The position numbers and the translations under genes were made by a program. Source: Archegozetes longisetosus (Eukaryota > Arthropoda > Arachnida > Sarcoptiformes > Trhypochthoniidae). Taken from it: a DNA stretch of 64,000 bases. Numbering within the stretch: position 1 is the first letter of the stretch; every line of letters starts with the position of its first letter. This document shows, piece after piece, positions 37,868 through 50,654 of the stretch. The notes under the pieces are model-generated. The model saw only the letters and a list, made by a program, of their open reading frames with translations. It made no database searches and was not told where the DNA came from. The stretch is taken from positions 868,001 to 932,000 of the forward strand of contig JAEMBT020000008.1 in assembly GCA_018873245.2 (NCBI GenBank), given 5' to 3'.

Positions 37868-40800
37868 ATGTATTCGTGCAGTAACAGTGAGTGCGCTTTG
37901 AAAAAGTGGTCATCAAATCAATTAAAGTCTGATGAAACGCTACCATTCGTACCATTAAGACTTATGGTTTGCGCGCACTCCATATGCGAAATATGTTGTC
38001 TTCACGAATGCCAGCAAAACAAGACTTTCATTAAATGCTCGATTTGTGGATTCAATACAACTATCACTGAATCGGTTTCAAGAAATGTCGTTCAATACGA
38101 ATCAGATATTAAGAAATGGTTGGATTCGAGTGGATCTGTTGGACAAGTCATACAAATGCAAATGAATTCGTTCCCATTGGATTTGCATTCGATCGCGAGT
38201 GCTGTTGATTCAGGTCTGCTGACGGCCACCAAAACTCCTGTTTCCATTGACTTAGATCTGGACGACGACACTCTGGTCACTGATTCATCAGCTCTTAATA
38301 GTAATAATAGTTGTTTGACCGAAGACGATATGACTGTAGCAGGCATTATATCGAAAGTACCGAAAACTGCGTCCAAAAATTTTCACGAAGTCATCAGTAA
38401 AAGTGTCAAAACATTCACTGATTTGTCGACAAATCACGCGTCAATTAAGAGAACTTCTGATGAAACTAAAGAGTTGTTTAAAAAGTTGAGAACAGTTTCT
38501 AAAGAGACGTTTCATAGATTGCACTCCATTTTGCAATTGAGAGAAAAAGAACTTTTAGATGAAATCGATAGCATTGAAGAAACGCGTTTACAAGAACTGA
38601 GAGTCTTTATGAATGAAATATTAAGTAAAAGGGCTGAACTAAAAGGAAAACTTTTGCATTGCAGTCAACTGCAAAGTGATAAAGACAAAAATATGCTTAA
38701 GAAGGCCATCGAACAGTTAGTCAAAGACTCAAATATTTTGCACTTAAATTCACCACAAAACGATTATAAACTAATATTCAATTCAACCATTGAAAACCAG
38801 CTCAAAGAATATGGGACTATTGAGCGAAATAGTGGTTCTGGCCACGAAGAAGTTAGTTCAAAAGAAGAAGCTCAAGACATAACTGATTTGGATAGAGATT
38901 TGCCAATAAGTGTTTCGAGCGATGAGGAAGACGTCGATTCTATGTCCACAGAAGGTTCAGAGCAAACGATGAGTCCAGTGATCGTAACTGTTTTGCAAGC
39001 CAAAAGCCCTCAAAGTTTTTATGTACAGAAAGTCATAGATAAGGAAAAATTTGAAATTCTCAAGTCAGAGATCAAACAAATATGTTCTTCTGCTTACTAT
39101 CACGCGCCTGCTATTGGAACACTAGACATTGGAGAAAGAATTTTTGCTTATTCTTCAATTTTCGATTGTTGGTGTAGGGCCACTCTAATTCATCATAGAC
39201 AAGTGGAAAATGAAGAAATCTCATTTCTAGCCGATGTCTTTCTCATTGATTATGGAACCGTTGAAACTGTTCACTGGTATAACGTCAGGGAAAAGAAATC
39301 TGAACTGTTTGACGACAAAGAGTGGCCGACGTATGCCTATAGATGTGCTCTTTATAATGTGAAACCGGCTCGAAGAGGAAGCTCTCGTGATTGGAGCAGT
39401 GAATCATTGGATTTATTTCAACGATATGTCAATAATAATCAGTTAGCTATGTTTGTGTTCGAAACTAAAGATGATATCATATTTGTAGATCTGATGCACT
39501 ATGACGTGCCAGAAGTGACTTCTTATCCGAGACCATCAATTATTGAGATTCTAGTTCATAACGAATACGCATTCTTGAGCGGAGACATCGATTTTCCAAG
39601 TTTTACGCGTTATAAACCTCTTAAATATGCTGAACCAGAATTGCCCAAAAGATTGAAAACTGTCTCAGTGTTGGTTTCACACGTCGAAAGTCCAGATCTG
39701 TTTTACGTTCAGCTCCAAAGACAGCATAATATTTTACTTAAATTGATTGACGAATTGAATCAAATCTATAATGAAAGTAATGCTGGAATTTATACTTATT
39801 ATTGTCCGAAAGTTAATACTCCTTGTGCTGCATTATTCGATGGCGACAATAGGTTTTATCGCGCTATCGTTTCTCAAAAAGGAAAATCCGCTAATGAAAC
39901 AGTTGTGCAATTCGTAGATTTTGGAAATAAGCAAGTCGTTAAAAATAGTAATTTGCGACTTCTTAAGGACTCAATGATTCAAAAGCTTTCAATCCAAAGC
40001 ATTGCCTGTTATTTGATTCATGTCGAGCCTTCCTATGGATTCAAATGGTCTCAAAATGTAAGTGTTTGACAAACTTCAATAATAAACTACTGCTAATAAA
40101 TTGATGTTTCGAAAACTTGAACTATTAAATCAAATTGAATTTCAATCTATAATTTTATATTGCAGGCAACTGATTATTTCAAATTTTCGATATCTAATGA
40201 TAGAGGACCACAAATACTAACGATGTGTGTCTATGAAGTAGATAAGCAACAGAAGTTAGGAGTTGTACTGAGGAGCTATGACGGCGATCAAGGTGTCAAA
40301 ATTAATGAAACACTTGTTAAACATAAACATGCAGTCAGTCGAGGACCGCTCTCTTTGCCTGATGACGAAAGTGAAATAATGACCAGTTCCCAAGAATCTC
40401 TCAACTCAATCAGTAGTTTTAATAGTCCGAGAAGCAAAACGCAAACTACTATAACACTGCCGTTCAAAGTGTCTGCTTTTATAGTAGTGAAAGAAATGTT
40501 CGAAAGAAGTAAACTTGCAAAGGCTGATAAACGTTCTTCTCTTATAAAAGTTTCAATTTGTTCTGTAAGAGATCCTTCAAAATTTTACGTTCAAATCGAT
40601 AAACCAGAAATTAAGAGCTATTTCCAACAAATGGAAAAATTATTGCATGAAGAGTATAGTTCCTCAAAACATCGTCATTTGGATGACACTAATTTCGTTG
40701 AAGAAGATCTTTGTGCCTTCAAGGTTGATGGCGATTGGAAAAGAGGTCAAGTAATACAAAGATTGAATAATACGGCCAGAAATGAAGCTCCAGAGGAACA

Positions 40801-43025
40801 AAAGTTCAAAGTTTTGGATATTGATTATGGTGTTGAGTATGAGTTGATAGTTTCTCAAATGCGTCGTTTGAGCGACCAGTTCACAAAAGATGGCTCATTT
40901 GCAGTCATGTGTCACTTAGCTTATCTTCAGCCGACTGGAGGATCCGATTGGGCTCACTCTGCTAAAGATGAGTTTAAACACGTGATAAAAAAATTCGAAA
41001 ATAGTCTATACATATTAGTCAAAGAAACGGAAATAATAAAAGAACCGATTTCTGTGAGACTCTATGCAAAGGAGACCATAATTCCCGGTGCTTTCGAAAA
41101 GCAGAAAATAGTTTATCACAGTATGAGTCAAATTCTTACTGCCAAAGGTTTGGCCATTTGGGATAAGAACGAGTTATCTATTAGTGTCAGTGATTGGGAA
41201 GCAGATGACAATGAAATAAACGAAGAAACTCCACGAGAATTACGAACACAACTGCCATTCTCGTTATGTAACGGTAGTGACAGTGTTTTGGAAGGTCTTC
41301 AACAAAGGCATCAACAAACAAGCGATTCAAATCCACATTTGGGAAAATTTTTCAAATATTTAGATGAAGTCTATCCGGTGGAAGAGAGAGAATTCTATGG
41401 CATTCCCACCGATATTGATATGAGCAATGATTTTAATATTTCATTCCGTTATTGGAAGGAAAAAGTCGCTTTACAACCGTTGCAGTTGATTGAAAAGAAT
41501 ATTGAGGACACGATTAATAGTAAAGGAGAACTAGAACCGTTTGTTGGTCCTTATACTAAAGATAATGCATGTACTGCTTACTTTGAATATGACAAGTCTT
41601 GGAATCGGGCAGAAATCGTTGGCATCTCACGAAAGTCAAATGAAGATCACTCTCAACTGATCGTCAGATTTGTTGATTATGGAAATAAGGAATCGATTCT
41701 GGTCGATAAGTTGAGTTCTGAACTGTTTGGTATCGATGTCCCAAAATTGGCCTTAAAGTGTCAGATATGTGATATAAATCCTGTCGATAACGAGGCTATT
41801 GCTGCAATACGTAATATAATTTATTACAGTGTTATCGACAAGAAGTGTAAATTTTTTTGGCAAGTCAGTTATAATTCATTTACACTGTAATTATCTGTGA
41901 TCTTAATTTTGTCAATTATTTTCTAGAATTATCCCGAGCTTCCAATGAAAGTGAGTCTTCAAATTCCCCATCAAAATGATTACGTGACCTTAAGATCTCT
42001 TCTGCTGGACCAAAATTTAATAACTGAAGAAATAATTGATATTGATAAAAGTCCTGTTCAAGAAGTTATTAGTTATCAAAGTTTACTAGAGGAGAGTTTT
42101 GGCTCATATCCTGTTAAGTTCGATAAATCAAAGTTCTATCAGGTCGTTATGTCGTTCCCATTGGTCAATAATTACGCCTTCTTTCAAGCGAATCAAACGA
42201 GACAACCGATTAATGAAGAAAATGCCATTAATGATGAACACGACAATTTCATTTGGATGTTGGAAGAAATGAGAAATAATATCGAAACCTATAGACTGTT
42301 GAGGAATTTTAGACGAGGTTTTATCGATGATTAAGGTTTTTGAAATATTTAACTAAAATGATTTGTTTTATTGATAGGTATGCCGTGTTTGGCACAATTC
42401 AGTGATGACTTCTGGTATAGAGGTTTAGTGATCAATGTAGACTTTGATAGTAAAACAGCTGAAATATTTTTCATTGATTACGGCAATACAGATAACGTTG
42501 CATTTAATAGGTTTGAAATTATTCTTATTGTTTCTTTAAATTGATTTTTGTTGACTTTAGTTATATTTCTATCATTAGAATTCGTGAAATTCCTGTAAGT
42601 CATATGCGAAAAGTTAAAGCACATGCATTTCTTTGCGAAATATACAACATAAGACCGCGTTCAAATAATAAGTGGTCAACACATCAAGATTTGATCGAAA
42701 GAATGATCGAACACTTATCTATTATAAGCAATGAGGGAAAACTGTTCGCAAAGTTTAAGGTATTCAACATTTTAAACAATTTTTTAAACCAATCATTTGT
42801 TTTCAAACACGACTAAAATTTTTATAGACTTGTGATTCGATTCCTTACAAAATCGATTTATACGTTGAAACTGACGAGAAGTCAAAACCAGGAAAACACG
42901 CATTTCAAGAATTTGTTGACAACGGTCTCTTGGAATTCATTGATCCGAGAGAGGTTTGGCGTAAACCAATCCAAATGAATCAAAGTTATAGAAGTCAATA
43001 CATTAAAACTGAAAGAATGGACTAA
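37868..43025 (+). CDS. RNF17: RING finger and five-Tudor protein, RNF17 (TDRD4) / Qin homologue
   Basis: A 1,596-residue protein in six exons: 37868-40057, 40166-41863, 41927-42317, 42378-42510, 42579-42759 and 42828-43025. The N-terminus has a divergent RING-like set of Cys/His (CALKK, CAHSICEICCLHEC, CSICGF; about residues 4-60). A coiled coil follows at about 185-285 (RTVSKETFHRLHSILQLREK). Five Tudor domains each show the diagnostic core: VFLIDYG (about 460), FVDFGNK (about 685), DIDYGVEY (about 948), FVDYGNKES (about 1232) and FIDYGNT (about 1457). This architecture is that of mouse RNF17 and Drosophila Qin/Kumo, germline nuage proteins that bind methylated Piwi proteins and keep piRNA ping-pong ordered. 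Start is the ATG at 37868, just upstream of the first zinc ligands. It converges on PIAS with only 138 bp between stops. Third and fourth Tudor cores are less canonical, so methyl-arginine binding there is unsure. Confidence 0.9.
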
Positions 43026-43124
43026 TCATGTTCTCAAATTGTTTTAAATACATTTAATCTGATTTTCGTTATCATTCTTGTTTAAAAATGAATCATTTTT
43101 CTATTATAAAATATAAAATTTAAA

Positions 43125-43130
43125 TTTATT
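43125..43130 (-). terminator. Poly(A) signal of the PIAS gene
   Basis: The minus strand reads AATAAA 33 bp past the PIAS stop codon. It lies within the short space between the two convergent stop codons, so PIAS and RNF17 transcripts probably run close to or over each other. Confidence 0.6.
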
Positions 43131-43163
43131 CTATTTGAAAATGAAATAATTTATGGAATAATT

Positions 43164-45508
43164 TTAATTTATAATAACACAGTCATCACATTCTTCATCC
43201 GTCGTATCATCATCCAATTCAATGATTACGTCATCGTGTACTGGATTTTCTGTGGGATTAGCACAAACAATAGGTTATGTTATGATTTATATGTGAAAAT
43301 AAGTGTGTCAAGTCATACTCGAAACAATTTCATAACTTGCATCTGATTTGAAGTTCACTTCTTTTATAGTACTTTCAGTGTTTCTCAGAATTTCGCTGAA
43401 ATATCTATAAATCAAACAGTTTATATGAGTCCGCTTTGATTAGTTTTTGGTTGAATTACCCATCGATCCTTAATAAGTCAAAAGAAGCCGGTGTTTGACA
43501 TATCGGACAAAACCAGTCGTACTTCAAATCATTCATCTTGAAGAATGAGTAACCATCAAAACACTCAATATGTTTACAATTAATTGTTCGACACGGAGTT
43601 TCAATACGACGACAACTTAACTGTAAATGTATTAAAAGTTTTATCAAGTGCTCAAAAGCTCGAAAATAAAAAAAATTAAATAAATGACAAATACTTACGG
43701 GACAAACAAGTTTAGTTTTAGTGTTGATATCAGTTATTGTAATATTGGTAGCTGTTTCGTCGACAGACTGTTGGCGCTTAAGTATAACTGAAATCGACAA
43801 TTGGAGAAAGAATTAATTTTTTGGCAAGAGTTCCACTAATCAATCAATTTATACTTAAAGACTTAGTGAAATCTGGAGGGAGATATTGCATATTATTTTT
43901 CTTTAAACTATTTAAAAATGACTCTGGAGTATAAAAAGTGACAATTGAAATTTGATAAGCACACGGAAGAATCCAAGTGAAGTTGGGCTTGTCCAACCAA
44001 AACTTTACTACATTTGACCCGAATCTACAAAACGAACTTATGTTGAACGGACCGCTCATGTCTTGAGACTTGAAAAACAATTGAACCATTTAAACATATT
44101 AGGCATTTCAATCCAAAACTTACCTCAGAGTATGAGAAAAGCTTTTTTCCGTTCACATCAATGCATAGGTGTTCGGGACAGCAGTCCTTTTGTTCTTTAC
44201 TATTGACTTCAGTTATAAAACAGAATCGCAATTGGACTTGCAGTGAATTAATCCTAAGAATAGTGTTCAGTGAATCGATTCCATACCAATTAAGTGATGG
44301 AAGCTTCATGTCCAAGTCCGTTAAATAAAATTGACTCACAGTTCCGATATCAGAAAGATTTTCTAAAATTTAAACAAAATCTGATTTTTATAATTTGTTT
44401 TAAAAATCATTTTTTTTGTTTGACAAACCAATGATCTTGGTTTCTTGTATATTCAAAATTTGCTTAAATTTAGGCAAAGTTTTGAAACAATATTCATCAT
44501 TGTATGTGATATCTCTGTCCTGAAAAGATTGAGGTAATAGAAGATTCTGTTGTTCTATCAATGACTCTATTGTTTGGGAAGAACTCCGGAATCCATTCGA
44601 GGTTGAATTTAAGGAATAATTCTGAGCAAAAAGCTTTGAATTGTTAAATGAGGAATTACAAAAATAATTGTTGATTGACAGGTTTAATGGTTGTTGTGAA
44701 CGAATGTTATCGAAACTATTTTGTTGATTAGTGTTTACAAGTGGTATGAAAGATGTCGCATTTGCAGGTAACTGACTGCCGTTGTTCAGAACAGAAAATG
44801 CATTTCTTTGAGAACTATTAAAGTCTGTGAATTCACTGTTGGCATAATTTGTGTTGTAAGGACATCGTTGAAACCCATTAACTGATGAGAATGGATTGCT
44901 AACATCCACATTCTTTTGTATTGATTGCTGTGATTGTTGTGACCGGTTGATCCACGAAAGGATTGTATTATTTGAATTGTATTTCACTGATTCCTGACTA
45001 TTATCATTAATCAATCCGCCTAAAGATTGATTCAAAGCTCGACTTAATATATCTTCACCCCTGTTAGAAGTGTGTACTTCTTCGGGATTCTGAAGACCTG
45101 AAATTCAGTTTGAAACAGTTATTTTCAATAATAATTTTGACAATAGGTATATCAAATGAATACCTTTTTTGGGTGATTTTCTGATTTTATCGTTGTTCTT
45201 ATATACAGTTCTTATCTTTTTATTTAATTGAATGAAATCGATCTGACTCTCGTTTTCAATTAAATCAATGACTTTATCTTTAAGTTTCTGTTTATTTCCG
45301 TATTTTGATTGTTTGAAATGCTCCAAAACTTCTTCCAAATCATATTTATATAACTTTTCGACAATTTTCTAAATAAGAGATAAACAAATAAGTGATCAAA
45401 TAGTTCGAATAGTTTCATTAAAAATATAAACTAAATAAATAAGATCATTGTTTAAGGCGTAAATATGAGTACCAAAAGTTTTTTCTTTTGTTTCTTCAAT
45501 TTACTCAT
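43164..45508 (-). CDS. PIAS: PIAS-type E3 SUMO-protein ligase, Su(var)2-10 homologue
   Basis: A 594-residue SUMO ligase on minus. Exons in coding order: 45473-45508, 45164-45368, 44429-45097, 44124-44362, 43855-44068, 43699-43787, 43460-43620, 43319-43404, 43164-43249. All phases agree. Order of parts: SAP-like DNA-binding region (residues about 13-50, KYDLEEVLEHFKQSKYGNKQ); a long Asn/Gln/Ser-rich linker (81-300); a divergent PINIT domain (about 304-450); the SP-RING at 482-540 (LVCP then ETPCRTINCKHIECFDGY and WFCPICQTPASFDLLRIDG); and a C-terminal SUMO-interacting motif followed by acids (VIIELDDDTTDEE). PIAS proteins transfer SUMO to chromatin and transcription factors; Drosophila Su(var)2-10 also links SUMO to piRNA-guided silencing. 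Exon 1 is the weakest call, with a GTACTC donor; the real start could be further upstream. It shares its 5' region with XPF. Confidence 0.9.
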
Positions 45509-45981
45509 AATAAAATTGTGACAATCAGTTAAACATAATTTAATTGAATTAAAATGAAACCGATTTAAGTGAAGAACTCATTTGCATTGCATTTCAAAAT
45601 ATGACGTAATGATTAGCTTTTTGTCATAGAAAAACATATTCAGAATGCATTTCTTTTAACCCCCTAAAGATAACGTTCGAGATGTTTATGATATTCTAGG
45701 GTTTGACCAAGTTCTCATAAAACCCATTCATAAACACATGCAGTTAAATCGTTTATTCTAAGTGTGATGTATTGCACTACACACCAATTACGTTGTTACA
45801 TTTCTTCACATCTCGAGACATTTCTTTTGAAGCACGTTCTATAAACTGGAGCTTTTATGTTATGACGTAATTGGTTTTGTTTATAAATAAAAGTTTTGAT
45901 TGAAATGAAAATAAGGCAAACTTTCAAAGTTGAATAATTTTGATTAGCAGCAAAAGTGATTAAACTAATTTGTATTGAAAA
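45509..45981. promoter_or_regulatory. Shared divergent promoter region of PIAS and XPF
   Basis: 472 bp lie between the PIAS start (minus) and the XPF start (plus). No TATA box at a sensible place was seen on either side, unlike the cuticle genes, which fits housekeeping genes driven by a bidirectional promoter. That this region drives both is inference. Confidence 0.5.
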
Positions 45982-48560
45982 ATGTCTCAAATACTGGAAT
46001 TCGAACGCGAAATGTTTTTAAGTGTTTTAAATGAAAACTCATTGAGTATTGCATCAAAAGGTATAGCAATTGATAGACTTTTACTTCAGTTAACAAGAAC
46101 CTATTCAGAGAAAACACAACTAGTTTTTGTGATTGGGACTAATGTTGAAGAAGAGGAACATATCATAAATCAATTATCAGAAACGACAACAGAAGAACAG
46201 ACACCAATCAATATAAAACCAAAACGCATAACATCTGAAAGTTTTGCTTCAAGCGAGAGAAAAAATGTTTACATGAACGGAGGTGTTATATTCATCACAA
46301 CCAGAATACTAGTGGTCGATATGTTGACAGATAGAGTTCCCTTCAAATTAATTTCTGGTATTATTGTCTATAATGCCCACAGAATTCTTAACGATTGTCT
46401 TCAGTCGTTTATATTGAGACTGTATCGCATGAATAATAAGACTGGATTTGTGACAGCGCTCTCGCAGTCTAGCAACAGCTTTATTGGCAGTTTTGGCAAA
46501 TTAGACAGAATTATGAGATATCTGTTCGTTACGAAACTATTTTTGTGGCCAAGATTTCATGCCACCATCACTTCGTCGCTCAGTTCAAGAACTCTTCCCA
46601 ATGTAATCGAAATAAGACTATCGATGACTCCCTTGATGCGTAAAATTCAGTTCTCATTAATGGACTTAATTTCTCTCTGCATTAAAGAGTTGACTAATTC
46701 TAATAATGCTTTTCTTTATGATTGCGAAGAACTAAATATAATGAATGTCATTTCGCTGAATTTTGATAAGTTTGTTAAAACTCAATTCGATCCGATTTGG
46801 TACCAATTGAGCGCTAAATCGCGTAGAATTATAAACGATATTAAACTATTGAAGACATTACTGTTTCATTTGACACAATACGATAGTGTCATGTTTTATA
46901 GTGAAATCAAAGCCATTCGGCAGAATGTTGTCTTGAATTCAGATACTTCCGATTGGCTCTTTTGGGAGCCCTCGGAAACACTATTCACTGCTTCCAAACA
47001 AAGACTTTTCACTGATAAGAAGGGCAAAGAAGTGATTGATATTGAAATTAATCCCAAATGGAATGCTTTCAACGAAGTTATTACTGAAATTGATTCCGAA
47101 ACTAAAGACATCTCACAAACGATTGATATCGTTGTAATTGTAGAAAATAGTAATACAGTAACGAAATTGGAGAAATTCCGTGATAAAGGAGTCGACGCTG
47201 TACTGAAAGAATTGCATCAAAAATGTGAACTTTTATTGAATGGACCTAATGCTGATAATCAGAAAAGTAAAAATAAAGTAGAGAAAAAAGTAGAAAGGGA
47301 TGAGAATGTATTGACTTTAACACAAATGCTGAAGCGATACGACGACACCGAAGAAGAGTTTAAGAATCAGCATCGACTGGAATTTCATTACCATGATTGG
47401 CATCAAAAGGCATTCATCTCGAGAACATGCTCTCAGTTTTGAGACCTAAATATATAATACTCTATGAGCCAGATATGCAAAGTATTCGTCAAATAGAAAT
47501 ATATCAAGCTTTGTATTGTTCCCCTGAAAGCGTTAAAGTTTACTTTTTTATGTTCGATGGATCAGCTGAAGAACAACGATATCTTAAAAATTTACAGATT
47601 GAGAAGGAATCGTTCGAGAGTCTAATTAAAGAAAAGGCATCAATGGTTATACCATCAGATCGCGACGGAAAAAGTGAAAGTCATCCCGACTTGATTCGTA
47701 GTAACAACGAGGAAGTTATCATCACTTCACGCAAAGCAGGAGGACAGGTGGGCGATGGTCCACAACAGGCACCACAGCGAAGAATAATTATCGATATGCG
47801 AGAGTTTAGAAGTGATTTACCTAGTCTTATACACAAACGTGGAATCGATATCGAACCGATTACTTTAGAAATTGGAGACTATATTCTGACTCCTGATACA
47901 TGCGTTGAGCGCAAGTCTGTTAGTGATTTAATTGGTTCGCTAAACAGTGGCCGACTTTATCATCAAACGCAAATTATGACCAGATATTATAAGAGACCAC
48001 TTTTACTCATTGAATTCGATGATCAGAAATCGTTTAATTTTAAAGGAAGATATTGGGGAATAACAAGTACATCAATGACCCATAGTTCTTCTAGTCGTCC
48101 AAACGTATTGTCGCAATTAGTCGTACTTACCATTCAGTTCCCATTACTTCGCTTGGTTTGGTCTCCATCTCCTCATTTTAGTGCAGAAGTGTTCGAATAC
48201 CTGAAAGAAGGCAAAGAAGAGCCCGAAACCAAACAAGTGTTGGCCTTATCCAACCAACAGTTGCCCTCTGAGTATATCACTGACAAATATGATATTGCAG
48301 CTAAAGAATTCTTACTTTGTTTGCCGGGGGTTGATCTAAATAATGTTTATTCTATAATGAATAAAGTGAAGTGTATCGCAGATTTAGTTGATGTGTGTCT
48401 CGAAGAGTTGACTGAAATTATGGGAAGCACTAAAAATGCGGAGTCACTTTATAATTGCTTGCATTTAAAGTCAGTTCATAATAGTGTTGAAGATAAAAAT
48501 AAACTAAATAATGATAAGAAGAAAAAACGTTTTGCTAAAAAAGCTAAAGTTGATAAATAA
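45982..48560 (+). CDS. ERCC4: XPF/ERCC4, structure-specific DNA repair endonuclease, with a frame break
   Basis: Homologue of XPF (Drosophila mei-9), which with ERCC1 cuts the 5' side of lesions in nucleotide excision repair and acts in crosslink repair and recombination. The gene is intronless. Part 1 (45982 to about 47406) holds the inactive helicase-like half: FEREMFLSVLNENSL, GGVIFITTRILVVDMLTDRV, NKTGFVTALSQSSNSFIGSF, and the linker motif LTLTQM. Part 2 (about 47407-48560, another frame) holds RPKYIILYEPDMQSIRQIEI, the ERCC4 nuclease core GDYILTPDTCVERKSVSDLI with catalytic E-R-K, and a C-terminal helix-hairpin-helix pair (FLLCLPGVD, ELTEIMGS) for ERCC1 pairing. The frame slips by one base between 47397 and 47442, most simply by loss of one base in the CAAAAGG run at 47404-47410. 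Read literally, the first frame ends at 47442 and lacks the nuclease. With one base more it would give about 859 residues. Confidence 0.9.
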
Positions 48561-49550
48561 CAATTATATCCTCATAGATATTTCTGTTTAAAAATTAATT
48601 TAAAGTTTCATCTTGTTAAAAGTCGATCATTTTAAGAATAACATTAAAAATAAGTTGATTCACAAGTTTTATATACTTATTTTATTAGAACTTACAAAAT
48701 CACTAAAATACTTTCAAATGAATTCTAATTTTTATGAACATTCAATTTTGTTATAAATTTTCCTAAGCTTGAACTTTTTGTGTAAACTTTAAATCTATAC
48801 CTTTATATAAAGAGATTTTATTTGAAAATAATTCATACGAACTTCATTTTCACAGATATCATTGATTGATCTTATGATCGAAAAGACTGAAAACTACTGT
48901 TAAGTCTCAAATTTTGAAATGAGAACGTTGGTACAGATAAATATAAAGACTTCAAATTGATCTCTAGTAAAAGAACTAAATAGCATATAATCCTCATATC
49001 TGTGAAAATGTAACTTCTTATCAAACATAGATTTGAAAGATACGTTTGAATAATGTTCTTTGAATGATGTTTCGACTGAAAAGTAAGGTGAACTCAAATC
49101 ACATCTTCAAAACGTTGTCTAAAATGTTTATTTGGGACTTGGCTTTTAGTCCAGTACTCTAAGCGATAAACAAAATATATTAGAACTGAGGGCTTGTAAT
49201 TCGTACGTTCGTGTAGATAAAAAATGTCTACAAGTTACTTTCATTCGTTTTTAGCATAAAACAGTTGAAAATAAACTCATATTTGATAATGTTAGCAGAT
49301 GATAGTTTTGGCGCTTGTCTGAATTTGAATGTACCTGTAAAGAGACTTGACTGCAACACGTTAGTAAATGTAAACATTACTGCAATATTTTCCTCATATT
49401 TTCAAATCAATTTGATTATTAGTTTTTTTGTGAAACAAATTAACTAATTGATTGTACTTAATATTAAATACAAACTCAGTTATAAATTGAAGCTAAAATC
49501 AATTATTTAACAATAGAATTAACAAATTACTATAAATTGAATTGAAATAA
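48561..49550. other. Intergenic
   Basis: Nearly 1 kb between XPF and GET1/WRB, AT-rich, no supported gene. Short frames at 48900-49097 (minus) and 49265-49447 (plus) look like chance. Confidence 0.4.
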
Positions 49551-50654
49551 ATGGCAGAAATAAAGAAAGAAATCGATATTTTGAGTGAAAGTTATAATAA
49601 TTTTAATTTGTTTTTATTCGTGACTTTTTGCGGATTTTTCAATGCATTCATTCCCTTAATTGTGAAAATTGTAAGTTTTGATTAAGTATTAGATAATCAT
49701 TTAATGTATTGATTAATTGAATAGTTATTGATTGTATTGATTGGCGAAACACAAATGGAGACATCACTGAGAAGACAAGTCTGTGATCTTAAGGCAGAAT
49801 TAGGAGCTATTAATATGTGTAACGAATTCGCTAAATATGCAAAGATTCAGAGAAAATTAAACAAAGCAACCGATCAACTTAAAAATCAAAGTAATTCTTC
49901 TATTCGTCAAACCGTTCGTCAGATTATATTTTAGTTTATTTCACGTTTATTTTTGTAGTTTTTCCTATTCTTCAATTAACTATTTTTTAATCTTATTTGA
50001 TATATTTCATTTTTTAATCTATTTTTAAAAAAGCACTCTTAAGCCATGACTTAATTATAATTTAATCGATAAGTGTTAAAATCAAGCAATCAATTGAAAA
50101 TTAATTTAAACCATAACTTTTCCCCAGATGATTTAATGTTTAATTTGAAATAATTAAATAATATAAATAAATGTCTAATTATTTGCATAACTATTTTTAC
50201 AGATAATATGCAGACAATATTCCGAATAAAAGCCAGAATATTCTTGTACATAATTCTCTACACAATATCGGTATGTTCTACAAGTAGTGCAGAACTAATA
50301 AAAGTCAATGTAATTTGAACTTTATTTTATTTATTAGGCTATTGCGACGGTTTATCTGTTGTGGAATTATCGTTACGAAGTCCTCCTTCGAATACCCGAC
50401 AATTTATTCTATCCGTTCGGGTTCGTGTTAGCGTTTCCCACAGGCGTTGGCGGTAATAATAATAAAAAAATAAATAGAAAACTGTAGATTGTTTGCAGTT
50501 TAAATGAATTTATAGCCTTTGGCTAGTCTATAGTTGTGATTTGTCCAAATCTTAAGTTCTGTTCAACTTTTCCAAAGGTGCTGTTAGTATCACTCCCTGG
50601 ACAGCGATTACTACTTTTATTGGAAGAAAAATTGTGAGGTTTATATCGTTATAA
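49551..50654 (+). CDS. WRB: GET1/WRB, tail-anchored protein insertion receptor subunit
   Basis: A 181-residue ER membrane protein in five exons: 49551-49670, 49725-49890, 50203-50270, 50338-50452 and 50578-50654, all GT-AG with matching phases. With CAMLG/GET2 it forms the receptor that takes tail-anchored proteins from the GET3/TRC40 ATPase and inserts them in the ER. First membrane segment: residues about 18-46 (LFLFVTFCGFFNAFIPLIV). Cytosolic coiled coil, the GET3-binding part: about 50-95, with LRRQVCDLKAELGAINMCNE and FAKYAKIQRKLNKATDQLKN, the family signature. Second membrane segment: about 108-128 (IFLYIILYTISAIATVYLLW). Third: the C-terminal region (PFGFVLAFPTGVG, then AVSITPWTAITTFIG). 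Length matches the family (about 170-180). The last acceptor (CCAAAG) lacks a pyrimidine tract, a mild oddity. Confidence 0.92.

Noticed and set aside
47397..47442. Programmed ribosomal frameshift in XPF
   Set aside because: No canonical slippery heptamer in the right frame, and XPF homologues are not known to use frameshifting; a one-base indel is simpler.
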